This document shows, in pieces, positions 57,448 through 64,000 of a DNA stretch of 64,000 nt. A model generated the notes under the pieces. That model searched no databases, was not told the origin of the DNA, and worked only from the letters and a program-made list of their open reading frames with translations. The translations under genes and the position numbers were made by a program. The stretch is from NCBI GenBank assembly GCA_963969365.1, contig OZ017750.1, positions 1,488,001 through 1,552,000 of the forward strand, written 5' to 3'. How positions within the stretch are numbered: the stretch's first letter is position 1; each line of letters begins with the position of its first letter. The DNA is from Asterochloris sp. CNOR1 (taxonomy: Eukaryota; Chlorophyta; Trebouxiophyceae; Trebouxiales; Trebouxiaceae).

Positions 57448-60400
57448 TCAGGACAGGCCCACCTGGTCTTTGTGGTGGTCAAGGTACTTGGCCATCTCCT
57501 CAGGGGTCAGCAAGGCTGTGTCCAGCTGCTTGTTGATGGCCGCCTCATCCATGTCTGCCCCAATGAACACTAGCTCCTGCACCATAATAACAGGCAGCCA
57601 GTCAGTACAGGCCAGTGACGACAGCATCACAGGCAGCTGGGTTGAGTCACCTCTGCCAGAAGCAGCAGCTCCAGTGTCAGGCCGGCACACGGCAAGAACA
57701 AGAGGCCGCAAGGTCCAGCAAGTCTGCCGCATAGGTGCCCGCATCTTCCCAGCGCAGAGCGACAGCTGCTGTGTCGCAGGTGCCCACCACTCCGGGCAGG
57801 CGCCGGGGGTGCAGAGGATGTGAGGCAACGCAGCATGGCTTTGCCTGCTGTGGGGACTTTGACTCGCCTGGCGCCTGTCCCCGTACTGCGTGGCCACGTC
57901 AAAGTCGCCCAGGATGATGTTGCGCTGGGCCCTGTCCTGAGGCCAGTCCTCATCTGGCACTGCCGCCCACCTGCAGGCAAGGCACAGTCTGAGCGGCTGT
58001 ACAGCATGCTGGGCTGAGCTTTGTGTGAGGCAGGAAGCTTGGCCAGGCAGGGGGGGCTGGGCAGAGGGACTGTGGCTGCAGTGAGGCTCCAATCGTAGGC
58101 AAAGCCCCATTACTTTGCCGCTCCCCGCTCACCAGTCGCCCTCGTCCCGTATCTCAAAGTGCTGCCCTGCGTGGGACCAGTAGAAGGCGGTCACATGGCT
58201 GTGGGACATCCACATGAACCCCTTGGAGCGCAGCACCGTCTTGATGGGGCTGTCCCCCTCCTCTGGCTTCTGGTCTCCGATCGCCGTGTTGCGGGACACC
58301 GGCAGCCACCTCAGCACCAGGTCGCGCAGCCTGCAGCACCACGGGTGGCTCTAGGCTTGTGCAAGTTGGCTGCAGGAGCCTGCAGCAACATTGGCACTCA
58401 GGCCAGGCCTTGCTGGAGTGCGGTGTCTCTTGCAGCACAGAGGCCTGGAGGCCGCCTTTGGTGTATGATCATGCAGCCTGCACAGCACAAATGCCATGCA
58501 ACCTGCAGCAGCGCAGGCAGTTGCAGCCTGGCCTCTGGCAAGCTTCGTTGTGGCTGCAGAGCCTCACAACCTTGCATTCAACATTTGCTGCAGGCCGACC
58601 ATCCCATCATCAGATGTGAGGCTGGCAAGCCACAGGCCGGTGTCCCCTTAGGAACCCAGAGAAGCGGTGCTGCAGCATGCAGCAGGGGGCTGCTTGTGCG
58701 CCCACCTCTGGGGGTGGAAGGGCGTCCTACGTGAGTAGACAAAGCTCCTGATGCCAAAGCGGTTGGCCGCGGTGGTCTCCTGCCTCTCCTCGTGTGTGTG
58801 GGCGTGCCCATGCTCGTGGGCGTGGCTGTGGCCCTCTCCCTGCTGGTGGTCCTGCATCTGCCCCGTCTTGCAGATGCCACAGTCGTCGCCGGTGTGCACA
58901 TGGCTGTGCTGGTGAGCCTGGTCTACACAACAGCTGATGAACAGAGGTGGAGCGCCCGCAGAAAGGCTCTGCAACGTGCACAGGCGGTGCCTCCCGGGAC
59001 TTGGGAAGGTGGCTGCCAGGCAAGGTGCACCTTCAGGTCAGAGCTGGTGACATGCTGCCCAGCAAGATGGCCCAGGCGCCCCGCTGGCCAGCCTCAACAC
59101 AAGGTAGCCATGCAACTTGCAATGCTCACTGGTAGCCAAGCTGCGCAGCGTGTCAAGTCCAGCAAGCCTGCCAGAGGTACCCTACAGCCATGCAGTGCTG
59201 CAAAGCAGCTGTCAGCTTGGTCAAGGCTGAAAGTGCTGTGCAGCCAGTCAGCACTGGACGCACCATGGCCGTGGTCATGTTTGTGCTCATGCTTGTGCTC
59301 GTGGCCATGGCCATCTTCCATTGCGTGGGCATGCTTCTGAGCGTTGGCCCTGGCAGCGGCCACCGCGCCGCGGTGCTGTCCCTCCACATTCAGGTGTGCC
59401 ACCAGGGACTGGGAGGCCTTGCCAAACACCGAGTCCAGGTCAATCTTGCCCCACTGGCAGGGCATGACCTGGCAGGTACAGTGAGTTGTGCTCAGGCCTA
59501 CGAGAACTGTCACGGAGCAGCATAGGGCGTGAGAGCAGTACAGCACCTGCATTCAAGCCTGAAAGGGACCCAGAGGAGCAGCGGGCCTCCATCTGCGCCT
59601 GTCCATGAGGCACGGCATGACCAGCAGGCACAGGAGGGTGTGAGTCGGGTCATGAAAGGAGATTTGAGAGCAGCATAGCGCACTGGTCCAAGCTTGGGGG
59701 CGCTGGTGCCCCATGTAGGGGCTGGTGCTCCGGTACAGCAGCTGGCTCCATGTCTGCACAGAGTCCCCTGACAGGGAGTGCAGGGCATGGGGAGCAGGTT
59801 CAACAATTGGCTACTGCTACCCTGCAAGGTTGTGCAGGCAAGGGCTCTGCACAGAGCCTGACAAAGATGCTCTTAGGCAGTCAGGTCAGCGGAGCCGGCA
59901 ACGCAATGCTCCTGGGCACACAGCATCCCCTGCATCCACACCAGAGCTCTAGTAGACATGAATTTGCCCTTGCTGTGCGTCTCACCTCCAAGTCGTTTGA
60001 TCTGGCCAGCTAGTCGGGCAAGGGCGCAGCTAACCTGCTCTGCCTGGAGCATGTTCAATCTGCTCGGCCACACGTCCAACTGCAACTTGGACCAGAGGGC
60101 TGAGCATGGGTTCAATGTCCTGCAGGCTGGTGGCCGAAACATATTTGTTTGATGGCATATCATCAGCTCACCTTGGCCAGGGGGTTGAGCGAGGATGCGA
60201 TGTCCTGCAGGCTGCCGACCTGCCCCGGCTCAAGCATGTCGGTCTTGTTCAGCAGCACGAAGTCGGCGCACTCGATCTGCTCCACGAGCAGGTCCACCAC
60301 AGGGCGCCGGTTGCCCCCCTCTCCCAGGTCGGGGCGAGCCGCCAGCGCCGTGCGGGAGGCGTAATCCTTGGAGAAGGTGGCTGCAGGGGCAGAGCAAGCA

Positions 60401-62018
60401 CTGACTTGTTGACAGGTCACCACCAGCTGAGGTGTGCAGCAAGTGCTGGAGGCATTAAATATCAGCGGAGGTGCTGCAGGCAGCAAAGACACTCTCACAG
60501 GGAATCAGTCAGGCATGGTTCAATCAGTTCCTGTCCTGTGTAACACTGTCTTGCACAGAGGTAGGCACAGTAATGAGGCAGACGCTGGGCTGGCAGATGA
60601 GCACATCTGGGCTGCCCCAGGCAAGCAGGACTGTTGGACACATCAAGCGCGTAAGCTGAAACAAGGGAGCCATGAGAGGCGCTGAGTGTCAAACAGGCAG
60701 TGACCAGCTTGTTGGGGACATGGAGTGTGCTGTCGAGCCTCAGCATGCGGGTCTGCAAGATGCCTCCTCTGCCTTTGCAGAGCGATCACAAGGCTGACTT
60801 GCACAGCAGCAGCAGCAAGTACTGCTGCCTATATTCAGGCAAGTAGGCAGCAAGCAGGCAGGAGGAAAGGGCAAACAGCACGGTGCAGTAAAGGACTTCG
60901 GTCCCTGAGGGGTATGCTGGGGTGCTCAGCGTCCAGGTCGTGGCTAGTCTGCTTTGGTCAGGGGAGCGGGTCAGCAGAATGTTTGGACACGTCCTGACAT
61001 TGCAATGGTTCTGTGAGGGATGCCGGGCCCGCCACAGACCAGCTCACCTGCATCAACAATGGTGACCATGGTGTCCAGCACCACCCTCTCTGTGACAGGG
61101 TGCCCCACGATGTAGGCCTCATTAAATTTATCGCGGATGTTCTGTGGCTCTGCGACTCCCGAGTTCTCTAGCACAAAGCTGCAGGAGGCAGGCATGGCTC
61201 AGAGCAAGCCCTCCAACGCAGGGCTGAGGGGGTTAAGCTGTGCTGGGACTGTTTCCAGCCCTGTTGCTGATGCATCAAATCTGCTTGGCCTCAGGCCTAT
61301 ATGACCAAACCAACATGGGCATGTGTCAGCCATGCGCAGCTTGAGGAGCCATGGCAGCCAAGTGCTGCTCTGTGGCGAGGAAAGATGCTCCTAGCCTGCC
61401 TCACCAGTCATACTTGCTGCCCTTCCTGTCTGCCAGGGTCAGCAGCTGCTCAAAGGAGGCAAAGAGCTCGTCCTGAATGCTGCAGCCTGTAAACACCATA
61501 GGAGGCTCAGACACAGGGTGTGGCGCCATTGTGGGGAGGCACAGCCCAGCACATGTCTGCAAGCACAACTCACAGGCACAGCCGTTTGCCAGCTCAATCG
61601 TGTCTGCCAGGTCTGAGGTGCTGTTGAGGCCATTCTCGCGCGTGCGGTCATTGCGAATCAGCTTGGCGTCGATGTTGATGGCAGCCACGTCATTGACGAT
61701 GCACCCGATCTTGAGCTTGGTGTTCTCCAGCAGGTTGCGCAGAAGGGTCGTCTTGCCTGCAACCACAGCGCTGAGCTGTCATCAAGGCATGGCGGCCAGC
61801 AGCAAGAATGAAAGTTTGTATGTGCCCCACTGCTCCAGGGCAGCAGCATTTGGGCGCTTACATCATCTGCTTCTGCTTCTGCCTCTGCCTCAGCCACCGG
61901 CGGTGGGTGCTCTTGGTGCAATGTCAGGATAGAAGGAGAGCAGCCCCTGCATGCCATGCTCACCTGCTCCCAGGAAGCCAGACAGCATGTAGCAGCGGGT
62001 CCTTTCTTGCTGAGTCAT
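57448..62018 (-). CDS. ZNG1: ZNG1-type COG0523 (CobW) GTPase metallochaperone with His-rich insert
   Basis: COG0523 GTPases hand zinc or another metal to client enzymes such as methionine aminopeptidase. Ten minus-strand exons: 61964-62018, 61574-61756, 61405-61486, 61048-61178, 60172-60380, 59181-59468, 58706-58917, 58133-58330, 57868-57970 and 57448-57576 (about 529 residues). Motifs are Walker A GFLGAGKTT, INIDAKLI, GCACCS (the metal-binding CxCC), ENSGVAEP, and NKTD for guanine specificity. Between the GTPase and C-terminal domains lie two His-rich runs (AMEDGHGHEHKHEHKHDHGH; HSHAHEHGHAHTHEE) around a CGIC pair. The CobW C-terminal domain follows (RTPFHPQRL, SKGFMWMSHSH, RQELVFIG). Exon 6 might instead end at 59217 with a weak GC donor. 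The intron before the last exon begins GCGAGT. Confidence 0.88.
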
Positions 62019-62319
62019 TCTGCTACAGGGAGGGACAGCGGCCTTGTTTTAGGTGCTGATCCCTGCTGATCTGCAGCTCTAGAACTGCACGCTGCCGGCA
62101 CACGTCTCTCCTAGGTTTATCACAAAAACAGCTGGCCAACTCTCGAAAATTATGGTCAAAAGAAAGAAGATGGGCAGTTGATTGTTGTAACTCAATGTTG
62201 ACCTTCTTTGTGTTGCCATGCTGCGCCAGCTCTGAGCGATCAAGCATAGCGGTGTGGACCTGATTGATCGTCGTTCAGTCTCGTTGCCATACAGCTTGAA
62301 AGGGAGGGAAGTGAGCTGC
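62019..62319. promoter_or_regulatory. divergent promoter region, ZNG1 and RHL1
   Basis: These 301 bases separate the two start codons. It is more AT-rich than its surroundings around 62125-62200. I see no metal-response element that I would name. Confidence 0.35.
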
Positions 62320-64000
62320 ATGGCACCCAAGAGAGAAAGGCCCACCGCAAAGCAGCAGGCAAAAGAGGACCAGGGCCTGGCATCAGGACCAATACTCGAT
62401 GCAGAACAGCAGGCTGCTCTGGACCGAAGCAAGCACCTTCAGGAGCTTGCTGTGCAGAATGGGGTCCGCTGTGCTTGTTTGCTTGGGCAGATGGCAAGCG
62501 CCCAGTGGTGACCATCAAGTCTCCGCTGCTCTGCAGATCCTGTCACGCTCCAAACGCCTCAACACAGAAGAGCTGCCTCTGCCTGCTGGTGAGAGCCTCG
62601 CTGCTGGATTCGCACCACAGTACTCAACTTTGCCTGTGCCCCATATGGCTCCAGGCTACTGCTTGGCTGCAGTCTTGCAACAGGCTGATGGCAAGGACAT
62701 CGTGAAGAAGAGCTCCACTCGCAAAGGCAGGTGGGGGCCCCCACACCCCAGTCTGACTTGATGGCCTGCTGGCCTGCTCTAAGTGACCCTTGCTCCTCTG
62801 ACACCTGCAGATGTTCACTGCAGGTATCTTCTCAACATCTGCGCCAAGCTGGCGCCAGCTGCAGCAGGTCAATTGGTGAGGCTGAATATGGTCAACGTCT
62901 GGAGCCCTGCCAGGGCAGCAAGGGGCTGAAAGAGCGCCTGATGGACTCCATTGTGCCATCATGACCTGGGGATGTTCTGCGCCTGGGTGTCTCTGTGGTT
63001 GAGGGAGAGCGCTGGGCTCCTTCTTCATGAAGACCTGGCACCTTGGGCTGATTGCCCGTTCCAGAGGGCCATCATTGTGTGCTGTATGTCGCTGGACATT
63101 GCTGCCATGCGCCAAATGAAAGCGAGCTATGCAGCACTGCTCCATGCATGCTTGTTGCTGTGCTGCTATCAGTCGCTGGGTGTGTGATAGGGCTGCTTGG
63201 GCTGAGAGTTTGAGGTTGCCGAACCCCACATGCCAATTGTAGGGGATGCGGGCACTGCTGTGCTCCTGCAAATTGGTGCTGCCCTTCCTGCTTCAGGGCT
63301 AATGTACAATTGATTGAGGGATTGCTCCTTCACAAGCAGCTGCCATGCAAATTAAGGCATGCACCATTCATGTGAAGGCAGACCTGGAAGGAGGAGTACT
63401 CCTGAAAACCTGTGCTGTACACCAGTTTCTCTGAAAAAGGAGCTAGCAGGATGCAAGCATGCTGCATGCAGGGGACACTGGCAGCCCTGGACTCCCGGAA
63501 CCCAGTGCTGTACATCAACTTCTCTGAGGGGCGCCTCAAGTTCTTTGGGACCATTGTCTTCCCCAAAAACAAGTACATGGTGCTTAAATTTGGGAACAAG
63601 GACGTGCTGTGCGAGGATGTCCTGGAGAACATGGTGAGCACTGCATTGATGGTCTGCATCAGGGTCACTGAGCAGCATCTGCTTGCCATTGGTGGACGGC
63701 TGGATGATGCATCCCTGCACAGTGTCACCATGTCCAGGTTTGGAAACATGCTAAGCATGCACTGAGCTCCCTCAATGCAGGGTTCTGAGTGCAGCATGGT
63801 GTGCTTAAGTTGCCTTAGCGCATGGTGAGGGTGACAATGGACTGAAGCGCAGGCTTCATTGAAAGCACTGCAGTGAACTCTGGCCTCTGTCGACTAGATG
63901 AAAAAGCAGTACCGATGCAAGCAACAGCACCACTGGGAGATTGTTTCCTCATCAAAGTGCACCTGCTACGCCTGGTCCACAGAGGTGTCTCATGCCTGCA
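62320..64000 (+). CDS. RHL1: RHL1-like DNA topoisomerase VI complex subunit, N-terminal part
   Basis: RHL1 (HYP7) is an accessory subunit of the plant topoisomerase VI complex needed for endoreduplication. Exons in phase are 62320-62451, 62537-62588, 62673-62730, 62824-62875 and 63472-63633; the gene runs off the right edge. The N-terminus is charged, then ILSRSKRL, GKDIVKKSSTRKGRYLL, and the core LDSRNPVLYINFSEGRLKFF followed by GTIVFPKNKYMVLKFGN and VLCEDVLENM, which closely matches plant RHL1. The donor of the last exon is at 63634. No following exon is convincing before the window ends, so later exons probably lie beyond it. Confidence 0.82.
63391..63535 (+). repeat. degenerate copy of the RHL1 core exon upstream in its intron
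   Basis: Intronic 63391-63443 resembles exon positions 63485-63535. Both read (G)TGCTGTACA(C/T)CA then TTCTCTGA, within a shared framework of about 50 bases, offset by 94. On the minus strand the two give the same peptide pattern, EKL(V/M)YSTGF. Confidence 0.7.

Noticed and set aside
1-64000. Retroelements, DNA transposons, tRNA or rRNA genes
   Set aside because: I saw no reverse transcriptase, integrase or transposase motifs, no long terminal repeats and no cloverleaf that I could support by eye.

Overview
The window is nuclear DNA of a photosynthetic green alga. It holds about twenty intron-dense, closely packed genes on both strands. It encodes a chlorophyll b reductase (NOL), a plant-type CMP-KDO synthetase, ATG5, an RHL1-type topoisomerase VI partner and a BET bromodomain protein. 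Exons are short (often 60-220 nt), introns are a few hundred bases, acceptors are nearly always (C/T)TGCAG, and coding DNA is moderately GC-rich with many CTG/CAG codons. This fits a chlorophyte, probably a trebouxiophyte; the genus cannot be read from the sequence. I joined exons by hand, requiring splice sites, reading phase and family similarity to agree, so spans marked as genes include introns.

Layout, left to right: the 3' end of a P4-ATPase lipid flippase (+, 1-2080); PUM3/Puf6-type nucleolar Puf protein (+, 2967-7538); a 15-exon uncharacterised protein with HAD-fold motifs (+, 8542-17412); a BET bromodomain/ET-domain protein (-, 17767-26052); NOL (+, 26339-28676); a small single-pass membrane protein (+, 29147-30145); ATG5 (-, 30296-32760); a YjlB-like cupin (-, 33744-34840); a DUF1295 membrane protein (+, 35027-36450); an incomplete small gene and a small secreted protein (-, 37063-38088); an alpha/beta hydrolase (+, 38191-40494); KDSB (-, 40601-42584); two BAP31-like ER proteins, tail to tail (42999-45877); a large unrecognised protein (+, 45984-49680); an ASH-domain, cilia-type protein (+, 49760-53969); RNA polymerase III subunit RPC10 (-, 54266-55228); proteasome beta1/PBA1 (+, 55333-57009); a ZNG1-type COG0523 metallochaperone GTPase with histidine-rich stretches (-, 57448-62018); and RHL1 (+, 62320 to beyond the end).

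The genes are mostly unrelated housekeeping functions arranged as divergent and convergent neighbours, not a pathway cluster. Divergent pairs with short shared upstream regions are RPC10/PBA1 (104 bp), secreted protein/hydrolase (102 bp), cupin/DUF1295 (186 bp), BET/NOL (286 bp), ZNG1/RHL1 (301 bp) and KDSB/BAP31-A (414 bp).

The most unusual signal is in gene architecture. In at least seven places, across six genes, an intron carries a degraded copy of the edge of the adjacent exon, sometimes with its splice site, offset by about 60-160 bp. In addition, nine introns of roughly 115 traced appear to use GC instead of GT at the donor. I found no tRNA, rRNA, CRISPR, retroelement or DNA transposon that I could support.
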